Positions 43,395-52,745 of a stretch of 64,000 nt of DNA are shown in pieces (positions within the stretch are counted from its first letter, which is position 1; each line of letters starts with the position of its first letter). Where the stretch lies: NCBI GenBank assembly GCA_035496255.1, contig DATJEU010000070.1, positions 47,478-111,477 on the forward strand, given 5' to 3'. The notes under the pieces are model-generated. The model had not been told where the DNA came from, did not search any database, and saw only the letters and a list, made by a program, of their open reading frames with translations. This DNA comes from Gp6-AA40 sp035496255. Its GTDB lineage: Bacteria > Acidobacteriota > Vicinamibacteria > Vicinamibacterales > UBA2999. Made by a program: the position numbers and the translations under genes.

Positions 43395-44786
43395 ATGAGG
43401 GATTTCGACGGTCCCAACGGGCGCGATGAGAAGCTGCGATTGACGCTCGATCCGGAGGCGCGGCGCGGCGCGAAGATCAAGGTGGTCGGCGTCGGCGGTG
43501 GCGGCAGCAACGCCGTGAACCGCATGGTGGAAGTCGGCCTCAGCGGCGTCGAGTTCATCGTCGCCAACACCGACGTCCAGGCGCTCGATTACAACAAGGC
43601 GGGCGTCAAGCTCCAGATCGGCCACAAGCTGACGAAGGGGCTGGGTGCCGGCGCGGACCCGAACATCGGCCGCCAGGCGGCGCTCGAAGACACCGACAAC
43701 ATCATCCAGGCGCTGTCGGGTGCCGACATGATCTTCGTGACCACCGGCCTTGGCGGCGGCACCGGCACCGGCGCGGCCCCGGTAATTGCCTCGCTTGCCA
43801 GTGAGCTCGGTGCGCTGACCATCGCCGTCGTCACCAAGCCGTTCAAGTTCGAGGGCAAGAAGCGGGCGATGCACGCGGAGGCCGGTCTCGAGGCGCTGCG
43901 CGAATGCGTCGATTCGATCATCACGATTCCGAACGAGCGCCTGCTCTCGATCATCGATCGCAAGACAACGATGACCGAAGCGTTCGCGATGGCGGATGAC
44001 GTGCTGCGCCAGGCGATCCAGGGCATTTCGGATCTGATCCTGGTGCCCGGCCTGATCAATCTCGACTTCGCCGACGTGAAGACGATCATGTCGGGCATGG
44101 GTGTGGCGATGATGGGCACCGGCGTTGCGGAAGGCGACGGGCGCGCGCTGCAGGCGGCGCAACGAGCCGTCTCGAGCCCGCTGCTCGAGGACAGCTCGGT
44201 GAGCGGCGCCCGCGGCGTGATCATCAACGTCACCGGCGGTCCCGACATGTCGCTGATGGAAGTGAACGAGGCGTCGTCCGTGATCCAGGAGGCGGCGCAC
44301 GAGGACGCGAACATCATCTTCGGCGCGGTCGTCGACCCGACGCTCAACGGCAAGCTGAAGATCACGGTGATTGCTACCGGCTTCGAGCGCAAGGCGGCGG
44401 GTCGCGGCGTGCCCGAGGCGGCGCGTCAGACGCCGGTCGATCTGTCGGCCTATGCGGCGCACATCGCGAGGAGTGCGGAGCCGCAGCCGGTCGGGGCGCC
44501 GCTGGCATCGAGCGAGCGGGCCGAGGCGATGATGCTCGATCGGTCAGCCGAGACCGCGCCCTTGACCGTGACTACGGTGCCGTTCCACGCCGCCGCACCG
44601 TCGGTTCATGCCAGCGCACAGCCGTCGAACGCGCCGGTCGCGGTCACGAGGCGCGCGCCGGTCGAGCTGACGCTGCCCCTGGCCGCGTCGGGCGGCGGTG
44701 CGCCAGTGGGTGGCCCCGCTGAAGATCCAGCGATCGACTTCACCTCGCCGCTGGACGTGCCGGCGTTTCTGCGGCGGCAGAATTAG
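43395..44786 (+). CDS. ftsZ: Cell division tubulin homologue FtsZ
   Basis: A 463-residue GTPase that forms the Z ring. Marks are VVGVGGGGSNAVNRM, the tubulin signature GGGTGTG at 120-126 and the synergy loop NLDFADVKTIM. After the globular domain (about 345) comes a variable linker rich in Ala, Pro and Val, then the conserved C-terminal peptide DVPAFLRRQN, which binds FtsA and other partners. It is the last gene of the dcw cluster. Confidence 0.98.
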   Translation: MRDFDGPNGRDEKLRLTLDPEARRGAKIKVVGVGGGGSNAVNRMVEVGLSGVEFIVANTDVQALDYNKAGVKLQIGHKLTKGLGAGADPNIGRQAALEDTDNIIQALSGADMIFVTTGLGGGTGTGAAPVIASLASELGALTIAVVTKPFKFEGKKRAMHAEAGLEALRECVDSIITIPNERLLSIIDRKTTMTEAFAMADDVLRQAIQGISDLILVPGLINLDFADVKTIMSGMGVAMMGTGVAEGDGRALQAAQRAVSSPLLEDSSVSGARGVIINVTGGPDMSLMEVNEASSVIQEAAHEDANIIFGAVVDPTLNGKLKITVIATGFERKAAGRGVPEAARQTPVDLSAYAAHIARSAEPQPVGAPLASSERAEAMMLDRSAETAPLTVTTVPFHAAAPSVHASAQPSNAPVAVTRRAPVELTLPLAASGGGAPVGGPAEDPAIDFTSPLDVPAFLRRQN

Positions 44787-44809
44787 AGACCATTTTTCGC
44801 GTCGCCCCT

Positions 44810-44833
44810 GGGGCGGGTCTAAAGACCCGCCCC
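44810..44833. repeat. Perfect 11-bp palindrome downstream of ftsZ
   Basis: GGGGCGGGTCT (44810-44820) is followed after two bases by its exact complement AGACCCGCCCC (44823-44833). It could act as a transcription stop for the dcw cluster, but no T-run follows it. The 11-mer is the same as the two in murF. The rest of the 201-bp gap to the next gene shows no clear further feature. Confidence 0.8.
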
Positions 44834-44987
44834 TGCCTGCCCGCGGCCCGTAGTTCGAAGCCCGTACCCCCGAGCATTGATCCTCGCCGCGAGTCGAATC
44901 ACCCCGTAGACTAAGTAGACTCCTGCTCGTCGAGACCGGCGCCGCCGCAGGTGCAGCTCCCGAACGATTTCAGGCTGACTGTCGATC

Positions 44988-46733
44988 ATGAAACCGGTCT
45001 CCCAGCGTGAACGTGCGCGTGAGCTCCTGTCGAAGGAGGTCGGCTACGTGCGCAAGCCGCACGGCGGCAAGCTGCGCGTGGCGCTGGCGTTCCCGAACAC
45101 CTACTTCGTCGGGATGTCGAACCTCGGGCTCCAGACGGTGTACCGCCTGTTCAACGCCGAGTCCGACATCGTCTGCGAGCGCGTGTTCCTGCCGCCGAAA
45201 TCGGAACTCCAGGCGCAGCTCGCGTCGGGTGAGCCTCTCGTCACGATCGAGTCGCAGACACTGGTGCGCGACTTCGACATCTTCGCGTTCTCGGTGTCGT
45301 TCGAGTGGGACTACACCAACGTCCTCACGATGATGCGGCTGGCCGGGATCAAGCCACGGGCCGACCAGCGGACCCATCACGACCCGCTGATCATGGTGGG
45401 CGGCGCCGTGACGTTCGTGAATCCCGAGCCGCTCGCACTCTTCGCCGACGTCATTGCCGCAGGCGAAGGCGAGGCGCTCATCCCGCCGCTGCTGCATGCG
45501 TTCCAGACGGCAAACGACCGGGACGACCTGCTGCTGCGGCTGGCCCAGGAGCGCGGCTTCTACATTCCGTCGTTCTACGACGTGCGGTACTCAGCCGGCG
45601 GGCCAATCGAAGCGTTCGTCCCGCGCGCAGGAACCGGCGCACCAGTCGTCGTCAAGAAAGCCGCGCTGAAGACAACCGAAGCCGTTGATCCGCCGGCGAC
45701 GACGATCTTCACGCCGGAGACCGAATTCGGTTCGCGATTCCTGATTGAAGTGGTTCGCGGTTGCGCCAACCTGTGCCGCTTCTGTTGGGCCGGTTACAAC
45801 TACCTGCCGGTCCGCGCGTTTCCGAAGGACCGCATCCTCGAGCTCGCCGGCCGCGCCAAGCCGTACTCCAACCGCGCCGGTCTCGTGTCGATCGCACTGT
45901 GCGACCACCCGCAGATCGAGGAGATCCTGACGACACTCGTCGAAATGGGTTACGGCATCAGCCCGGCGTCGCTGCGGCTGGACGACCTGACGCCGACCAT
46001 CCTCGGCCTGCTGCGGAGGAGCGGGGAGAAGACCATCACCATCGCGCCTGAAACCGGATCGGATCGGCTGCGCCGTGTCATCAACAAGACGGTGACCAAC
46101 GACGAGATTCTCGCCGCCGCCGACATGATCTTCGCGAGCGGCATGGAGAACCTGAAGCTGTACTTCATGATCGGCCTTCCCACCGAGGAGGATGCCGACC
46201 TCGTGGCGATCCGGGACATCACGCTGCAACTGCGCGACGTGATGATGAAGCACGCCCGCTCCCGGGGGCACGTTGGCCGCATCGTCGGCAGCGTCAATCC
46301 GCTGGTGCCGAAGCCCGGCACCGCGTACCAATGGCTGCCGATGGAAGGCGACGTGTCGATCGAGCGCAAGATCAAGCGGATGCGCAGCCTGATGGCCGGG
46401 ATCGACAACGTCTATTTCAACATCAAGTCGGAGCGTCATTCCTTTTACCAGGCCTTGCTCTCGCTCGGCGATCGGCGCGTGGCTCCGGCGATCGAAGCGG
46501 CGGAGCGCAATGGCGGCAACTGGCGCGCGGCGGTCGTCGAAGCGGGCGTCGACGCGGACTTCTTCGTGTTCCGGGACCGCTCCACCGACGAGGTGTTGCC
46601 CTGGGACATCATCGACGGCGGCATGAAGAAGGCCTTCTTCCGCGCCGAGTTCGACAAGTCACTCAAGGCCGAGTGGACACTGCCCCCGAAGCGCCAGAAA
46701 GAGAACGCGAAGCTGTTGCCGGTGTTGCCGTAA
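44988..46733 (+). CDS. B12-binding-type radical SAM protein
   Basis: A 581-residue protein. The N-terminal part (about 25-190) looks like a B12-binding-type domain (LRVALAFPNTYFVGMSNLGLQTVYRL, PLIMVGGAVTFVNPEPLALFADVIAAGEGE). The radical SAM core follows with the cluster motif C259-x3-C263-x2-C266 (RGCANLCRFCWAGY) and IAPETGSDRLRRVINK. The family is uncharacterised and often paired with a DUF2344 protein, which is not visible here. Its chemistry cannot be assigned. It follows ftsZ after a 201-bp gap. Confidence 0.88.
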   Translation: MKPVSQRERARELLSKEVGYVRKPHGGKLRVALAFPNTYFVGMSNLGLQTVYRLFNAESDIVCERVFLPPKSELQAQLASGEPLVTIESQTLVRDFDIFAFSVSFEWDYTNVLTMMRLAGIKPRADQRTHHDPLIMVGGAVTFVNPEPLALFADVIAAGEGEALIPPLLHAFQTANDRDDLLLRLAQERGFYIPSFYDVRYSAGGPIEAFVPRAGTGAPVVVKKAALKTTEAVDPPATTIFTPETEFGSRFLIEVVRGCANLCRFCWAGYNYLPVRAFPKDRILELAGRAKPYSNRAGLVSIALCDHPQIEEILTTLVEMGYGISPASLRLDDLTPTILGLLRRSGEKTITIAPETGSDRLRRVINKTVTNDEILAAADMIFASGMENLKLYFMIGLPTEEDADLVAIRDITLQLRDVMMKHARSRGHVGRIVGSVNPLVPKPGTAYQWLPMEGDVSIERKIKRMRSLMAGIDNVYFNIKSERHSFYQALLSLGDRRVAPAIEAAERNGGNWRAAVVEAGVDADFFVFRDRSTDEVLPWDIIDGGMKKAFFRAEFDKSLKAEWTLPPKRQKENAKLLPVLP

Positions 46734-46738
46734 TCACG

Positions 46739-46835
46739 GAATGCAGAATTCAGAAGGCAGGATACAGAACGAGGCGTGACAGCGGCGACAGGCTATCTCG
46801 CAGCGTCTGTATTCTGCCTTCTGCCTTCTGCCTTC
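46739..46835. repeat. Inverted heptamer array F (GAATNCA / TGCCTTC)
   Basis: The left arm is five in-phase units at 46739-46773: GAATGCA, GAATTCA, GAAGGCA, GGATACA, GAACGAG. The right arm is TGTATTC followed by three perfect TGCCTTC units (46808-46835). The loop is about 34 bp. It lies between convergent genes and the right arm reaches into the stop codon of the small gene at 46834. Confidence 0.9.
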
Positions 46836-47142
46836 ACGAAGTCACCGCCGCCTGTTCCTCGTACTCGGCGTACGCCTGAAGGATCAGTTCCCGAAGCTTC
46901 TCCTGTGCCGTCGCGTCGCCGTTCGCCGGACGCAGCAACGCGAACGAGCGCCGCTCGCCGTTGACCGCGTACTGACGCGCGGGAAAGGTGACGTTGCGTC
47001 CGCCGCTCTTCGCTCGGCTCTCCCAGATCCCGAAGCCGATCAGCTTGAGGCCGTCGAGCGCGCCTTCGGTGAAGTGCAGTTCGGCGTCGGCCAGCTTGCC
47101 GGGCGGGTTGTTCTTGTCGTTCGGCGTGATCTTGACCACCAT
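46834..47142 (-). CDS. Small protein of unknown function, weakly SpoVG-like
   Basis: A 102-residue protein starting MVVKITPNDKNNPPGKLADAELHF. It contains a beta-rich stretch (LDGLKLIGFGIWESRAKSGGRNVTFPARQYAVNG) and a C-terminal helix (KLRELILQAYAEYEEQ). The layout, short beta domain with a surface-exposed final helix, is reminiscent of the SpoVG fold, but I see no decisive motif. It has normal codon use and its own start at 47142; upstream lies a 198-bp divergent gap. Confidence 0.65.
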   Translation of the reverse strand: MVVKITPNDKNNPPGKLADAELHFTEGALDGLKLIGFGIWESRAKSGGRNVTFPARQYAVNGERRSFALLRPANGDATAQEKLRELILQAYAEYEEQAAVTS

Positions 47143-47340
47143 CGCGTCCTCCGTCGGCTGTGACGGAGAGCAAACGAGCGACCCTGGGCGGCGCGCCGTC
47201 GGCGACGCCGCAAGTGTGTGCAGTGCCGCGAGTTGTGGTAGCGCAAGCGAACGTTGCACGGAACGCGCGGCGGAATGTGTCAACCGCAGTGAGCGAAGCC
47301 TGGGGTAGAGTTGAGTTCTCCCCGCAGAAGGATAGACACG

Positions 47341-47883
47341 ATGCGTTTTGGCCTGGTTCGTCCCGGCATGGTTGCCGTAGTGCTGATGTTGCTTTTACCC
47401 TGCGCCGCGCTGGCGCAGTCGCCCGTTCAGCAGAAGACGTGGTTCGTCACCGGATCCGCCGGCGTCGCGGTCGATTCCGATTCGAACGCTTCGCTCGTCG
47501 TCTCGGGTGCCGCCGCCTACCCGGTCACAAAGGAATTGGTGGTCGAAGGGGAACTCGGGCACGTGCTCGACCTCGCGCCGGACGATCCTGATGTCGATAC
47601 GTCGGTGACGACCGCGCATGGCAGCCTGCTGTACCTGTTCAACACGGACTTCAAGCTGACGCCGTACGTGGCCGCGGGCATGGGCGTCGCGAAGCTCTCA
47701 ATCGACACTCCGGCCGGAGATGGCAGCAGGAATGAGTTCGGCGTCAACGTCGGCGCAGGCGTGATGTATCCGTTGAGCCGCGGCCTGTCGGTTCGCGGCG
47801 ACTTCCGCGTCTTCAAGCACATCGACGAGTTCCCGACGATCTGGCGGTTCACCGGCGGCCTCGCGGTTCGGATCGGCGGTTAA
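47341..47883 (+). CDS. Outer-membrane beta-barrel protein (OmpA/OmpW-like small porin)
   Basis: A 180-residue protein with a signal peptide (residues 1-26, ending PCAALAQ) and alternating beta-strand pattern: WFVTGSAGVAVDS, LVVEGELGHVLDL, LTPYVAAGMGVAKLSID, FGVNVGAGVMYPL, LSVRGDFRVFKH and a C-terminal FTGGLAVRIGG. This fits an eight-stranded outer-membrane barrel of unknown cargo. Start at 47341 with AAGGA upstream. Confidence 0.85.
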   Translation: MRFGLVRPGMVAVVLMLLLPCAALAQSPVQQKTWFVTGSAGVAVDSDSNASLVVSGAAAYPVTKELVVEGELGHVLDLAPDDPDVDTSVTTAHGSLLYLFNTDFKLTPYVAAGMGVAKLSIDTPAGDGSRNEFGVNVGAGVMYPLSRGLSVRGDFRVFKHIDEFPTIWRFTGGLAVRIGG

Positions 47884-47890
47884 GCAGATC

Positions 47891-47952
47891 GGTTCCCGGT
47901 TCCTGCGTGCTCGGGTGCGTGGGTTCGGTTCATGGGCGCACCCGTGCACCTT
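47891..47952. repeat. Heptamer-like array J (GGTTCCN dialect)
   Basis: GGTTCCC and GGTTCCT (47891-47904) are followed by looser units GTGCTCG, GGTGCGT, GGGTTCG and by GGGCGCACCCGTGCACC, which can fold back. The dialect matches array I at 57155-57330. It separates two convergent genes. Confidence 0.6.
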
Positions 47953-47965
47953 TGAATGACTGTTG

Positions 47966-48346
47966 TCAGCGCAGCAACAACACGTGGGCGATCGCCAGTT
48001 CACGCGAGTGCGTGAGCGTCAGCAGCGACCCGGTGGCGCCCATCGACGCGGCGCGCGTGGCGGCGCCGCCGTGGAACTGAAGCTGCGGCGGACCGCCGGG
48101 CCGCCGCACCACCTCGATGCCGGTCCAGTACACGCCGCGCGAATGGCCGGTGCCGAGCGCCTTCATCGCGGCTTCCTTCGCCGCGAAGCGCGCGGCAAAT
48201 GACGATGCGGCGTCGCGCTTGCGCCGGCAGTAGGCGATTTCGCCAGCAGTGAAGATGCGCTGCACGAAGCGGTCGCCGTAGCGCTCGATGGTGTCCGCGA
48301 TCCGCTCGATCTCGGTCGCGTCCATCCCCGTGCCGATGATGTCCAT
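47966..48346 (-). CDS. acpS: Holo-[acyl-carrier-protein] synthase
   Basis: A 126-residue 4'-phosphopantetheinyl transferase that activates acyl carrier protein. It shows the magnesium-binding start IIGTGMDATEIERI and the second motif FAARFAAKEAAMKALGTG (Glu), together with the C-terminal GSLLTLTHSRELAIAHVLL. Length matches the AcpS subgroup. It diverges from pgeF with only 14 bp between the starts. Confidence 0.95.
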   Translation of the reverse strand: MDIIGTGMDATEIERIADTIERYGDRFVQRIFTAGEIAYCRRKRDAASSFAARFAAKEAAMKALGTGHSRGVYWTGIEVVRRPGGPPQLQFHGGAATRAASMGATGSLLTLTHSRELAIAHVLLLR

Positions 48347-48360
48347 GCGATCCTGATCCT

Positions 48361-49191
48361 ATGGCGCTTCCGCCGGTTCCCGATACATTCCGCTGGACGC
48401 AGGAAGCCTGGGGTCCTGCGCTCCGCTGCACGCCGCTCGAGGCGGTGGCGCCGCACCTCTTCACCACGCGCGAACTGGCGCTCACGGATCCTCGCGATCT
48501 CGATCGACTTGCGGTCTCGGTCGGCGCGCATCGGGTGGCGATGGCGACGCAGGTGCACAGGGCCGATGTGGTCGTCATCCGTCGCGACCGGGCGAGTGAG
48601 CCGTCGCATCGCGGGGAGGATCGGCCTGACGCCGACGTGCTCGTCTCCGACGATCCAGACGTCGCCGTTGCGGTCCGTGCGGCGGACTGTGTGCCGATTC
48701 TGATCGCCGACCCTGCGACCGGAGCGGTAGCGGCGGTCCATGCCGGGTGGCGCGGTACGGCGGCGCACGCGGCGAAGAGCGCGCTCGACGCGCTGGCCCG
48801 CGAGTTCGGCTCGCAGCCGTGCGATCTCGTCGCGGCGATCGGGCCGAGCATTGGCGCCTGCTGTTATGAAGTTGGAGCCGAGCTGGTCGACGCCTTTGCC
48901 GCGGCCGGGCATCAGCGTTACCTGATCGATCGATGGTTCATCGCGCCGCCGCCGCGAAAGGGATCCTTCGTTGGTCAGAAGATGGCGCGCGGCGCTTCAT
49001 CCTTGCACCTGGACGTGGCCGGCGCGAACCGGGATCAACTGGTGCTGGCCGGAATGGCCGAGGCGAACGTCCATGTGTCCGGGCTGTGCACCGCGGAACA
49101 CCTCGACATTTTTCCTTCGTTTCGGGCGGAGCGATCGCAGGCAGGGCGGATGGCCGGTGTAATTGTTACCTCCCGTTACCCTTCCTTGTAA
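48361..49191 (+). CDS. pgeF: Purine nucleoside phosphorylase / laccase-domain protein YfiH
   Basis: A 276-residue member of the CNF1/YfiH laccase-domain family, now regarded as an adenosine/purine phosphorylase and linked to peptidoglycan editing in E. coli. Motifs are MATQVHRADVVV (metal His), VRAADCVPILI (metal Cys), AAVHAGWRGTAAH (metal His) and AIGPSIGACCYEVG. Start at 48361. Confidence 0.92.
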   Translation: MALPPVPDTFRWTQEAWGPALRCTPLEAVAPHLFTTRELALTDPRDLDRLAVSVGAHRVAMATQVHRADVVVIRRDRASEPSHRGEDRPDADVLVSDDPDVAVAVRAADCVPILIADPATGAVAAVHAGWRGTAAHAAKSALDALAREFGSQPCDLVAAIGPSIGACCYEVGAELVDAFAAAGHQRYLIDRWFIAPPPRKGSFVGQKMARGASSLHLDVAGANRDQLVLAGMAEANVHVSGLCTAEHLDIFPSFRAERSQAGRMAGVIVTSRYPSL

Positions 49192-49387
49192 CATCCGTTT
49201 CCCGTTGCCGCCCATGCCCGGGCTCGTCATCGGTGCGGGGCTGGCGGCGGCGATCAGGCCATACGTGAGGCCGTCGCAGGGCGCGTTCGGCGCGGGCACG
49301 CAAATACTCGGATTCGCGGCACACTTCGTCGACGCGGTCGATCAATCCCTGGATGTCGTTCCAGGTTGGCGCTTTCGAATCTGCCAT
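49166..49387 (-). CDS. Possible small hypothetical protein
   Basis: A 73-residue open frame starting MADSKAPTWNDIQGLIDRVDEVCRE. The first half forms a credible amphipathic helix; the second half is Arg-rich and unlike a folded domain. It overlaps the end of pgeF by 26 bp in the convergent sense. It may be real, or a chance frame in GC-rich DNA. The 258-bp gap between pgeF and rnhA holds nothing else I recognise. Confidence 0.35.
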   Translation of the reverse strand: MADSKAPTWNDIQGLIDRVDEVCRESEYLRARAERALRRPHVWPDRRRQPRTDDEPGHGRQRETDVTRKGNGR

Positions 49388-49449
49388 ACCTGTCCGATCA
49401 ACAGGCAAAATCCGCGCCTCTTTGGGTACTCCTCAATTCCGTCGCTGGG

Positions 49450-49908
49450 TCACGTCCGCGCGGCTTCGTCCATCGCCTCGTTACACAGCCGATCGGCTTC
49501 CTTGTTGAACTCGCGCCGAACGTGCTCGAAGGTCACGGCCCCGACTTGTCTGGCCAGGCGGCGCGCTTCCTCGTAAAGGGGCAGCAGCCCGGGGTGCTTG
49601 ACGCGGTACACACCCTTCATCTGTTTCACCAGCAGCTCCGAATCCGCGCGAATGTGGAGCTTGGCGACGCGGTGCTGGGCCGCCCAGCGCAGCGCCGCCA
49701 GCAGGCCGTTGTACTCGGCGACGTTGTTGGTCGAGTGCGGAATGAACCCCTTGAGCTCGGTGACGGCTCCGTCCGCCGCTTCGATGTAGGCGCCGAACGC
49801 CGCCGGTCCGGGGTTGCCGCGCGAGCCGCCGTCGATGTTGGCGATCGCGCTGGTGACGGGACGCGGCGCGGCGTCCTCGAACAGGGAGCCTTGTGAGTCG
49901 TGACCCAT
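49450..49908 (-). CDS. rnhA: Ribonuclease HI
   Basis: A 152-residue RNase H that degrades the RNA strand of RNA-DNA hybrids. The metal-binding acidic residues are all present: Asp26 in IANIDGGSRGNPG, Glu65 in NNVAEYNGLLAAL, Asp89 in IRADSELLVKQM and Asp139 in KEADRLCNEA. The first 20 residues are a loose extension. Start at the ATG 49908, 11 bp after the zinc-ribbon gene. Confidence 0.93.
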   Translation of the reverse strand: MGHDSQGSLFEDAAPRPVTSAIANIDGGSRGNPGPAAFGAYIEAADGAVTELKGFIPHSTNNVAEYNGLLAALRWAAQHRVAKLHIRADSELLVKQMKGVYRVKHPGLLPLYEEARRLARQVGAVTFEHVRREFNKEADRLCNEAMDEAART

Positions 49909-49919
49909 GACGCGCGACG

Positions 49920-50672
49920 TCAGGCCGGACCGCTGTGGACGCGGGCCTGCTCGATGGGCGGCGGGGGAGGCACGTAGTAGAGAATCCGCTGGCAACTGTC
50001 GCACTGGATGATCTGATCGTTCGCGCGCACCTGCTGGAACACCTGCGGGCGAAGGCGCACGTGACACGCGGCGCACAGACCCTCTCGCGTCGCGGTCGAG
50101 AGCGCCACTCCCTTGCGTGCTTTCGCGACCTGCTCGAACAGCGCGAGGTACCGCGGGTCGATCTCTTTCACCAGCGCCGCTCGCGCCTCGGTCGCCTGCT
50201 GCAGGCGCGTTTCGGTCGCGGCAATGTCCTGGGCGATCTCCTTGCGCTCGGCGTCAACCTGCTTCTGTTGCCCGGCGAAGAGACCCTCGGCCTGTTTCAC
50301 ATCGGCGGCGATCGCGTCGGCCTCGACCATCCGCTCGATCATCTTTTCTTCAACGACGCCGAGGTCGTGCTGCGCGGTCTCGATCTCGTGCCCGAGCGCC
50401 TGGTATTCCTTGTTGGTCTTGACGGCCGCCTGCTGGTCGCGGAACTTCGAGAGGCGGCCCTGATAGGTCGCCGTCTCCTTTTCGAGCGTCCGCCTGGCGT
50501 CCTGGTTGTCGGTGAGGTGCTGCTTCGCGGCGTCGAGTGCCTGCCGTGCCGCCGCGAGCCGTGCGTCGGCCTCGGCCAGCCGCCGCGGATGCGCGGCAAT
50601 CGCCACCTTCGCCTCGGCGATCTGGGTTTCGAGGTGCTGAAGTGTGATGAGGTGATCTAGCGCAGGTGACAT
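49920..50672 (-). CDS. Coiled-coil protein with C4-type zinc ribbon
   Basis: A 250-residue protein of the CT398/HP0958-like family. Residues 5-185 are a long antiparallel coiled coil. The C-terminus carries a zinc ribbon: CAACHVRLRPQVFQQV and later CDSCQRILYYV. A Pro-rich end follows. Function is not well defined in this lineage; Helicobacter HP0958 binds RNA and flagellar factors. Start at ATG 50672, just before a heptamer array. Confidence 0.88.
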   Translation of the reverse strand: MSPALDHLITLQHLETQIAEAKVAIAAHPRRLAEADARLAAARQALDAAKQHLTDNQDARRTLEKETATYQGRLSKFRDQQAAVKTNKEYQALGHEIETAQHDLGVVEEKMIERMVEADAIAADVKQAEGLFAGQQKQVDAERKEIAQDIAATETRLQQATEARAALVKEIDPRYLALFEQVAKARKGVALSTATREGLCAACHVRLRPQVFQQVRANDQIIQCDSCQRILYYVPPPPPIEQARVHSGPA

Positions 50673-50673
50673 C

Positions 50674-50801
50674 AATGCAGAATGCAGAATTCAGGATGCA
50701 GACATGGTGTGGCTGCGACGAACGTGGTGAATGCCGCTGCGCCACTCACCCGTGAGCTTCGCGTCAGGGACGGTTTGCATTCTGCATTTTGCATTCGGCC
50801 T
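50674..50801. repeat. Inverted heptamer array G (AATGCAG / TCTGCAT)
   Basis: Left arm: AATGCAG, AATGCAG, AATTCAG, GATGCAG in phase (50674-50701). Right arm: TTTGCAT, TCTGCAT, TTTGCAT, TCGGCCT (50774-50801). The loop is about 72 bp. It lies between the zinc-ribbon gene start and the tRNA gene. Units match arrays E, F and H. Confidence 0.88.
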
Positions 50802-50815
50802 TTCGCGAAGCTGAA

Positions 50816-50888
50816 TGGGCCCGCCTGGATTCGAACCAGGGACCAACCGATTATGAGCCGGCCGCTCTAACCGCTGAGCTACGAGCCC
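50816..50888 (-). tRNA. tRNA with CAU anticodon (tRNA-Ile2 or tRNA-Met)
   Basis: A 73-nt cloverleaf on the minus strand: acceptor GGGCTCG with CGGGCCC, D arm GCTC/GAGC, anticodon arm GCCGG-CTCATAA-TCGGT (anticodon CAT at positions 34-36), T arm CCTGG-TTCGAAT-CCAGG and discriminator A. The 3' CCA is not encoded. A CAU anticodon can mean elongator Met or the lysidine-modified Ile2; the loop CTCATAA fits both, and TilS target status must be tested. Confidence 0.92.
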
Positions 50889-50960
50889 GCATAGTGACGT
50901 GCGAAGGTGGAGGTCCGCCGTTTCAGTCCGACGTGAGCGCTGACTTCGCCCTGCGAACTC

Positions 50961-52685
<1,725 letters not shown>

Positions 52686-52689
52686 TGCT

Positions 52690-52745
52690 GATTACCGACT
52701 CCCGCTACCGGCGGCCGACTACCGGTACCGCCTGACGCCGACCGA
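52690..52745. repeat. Degenerate heptamer array K (ACTACCG dialect)
   Basis: In-phase units GATTACC, GACTCCC, GCTACCG, GCGGCCG, ACTACCG, GTACCGC fill 52690-52731, with looser units to 52745. It occupies the whole rpoD-dnaG gap and touches the dnaG stop codon. No mirrored arm is clear. Confidence 0.6.
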
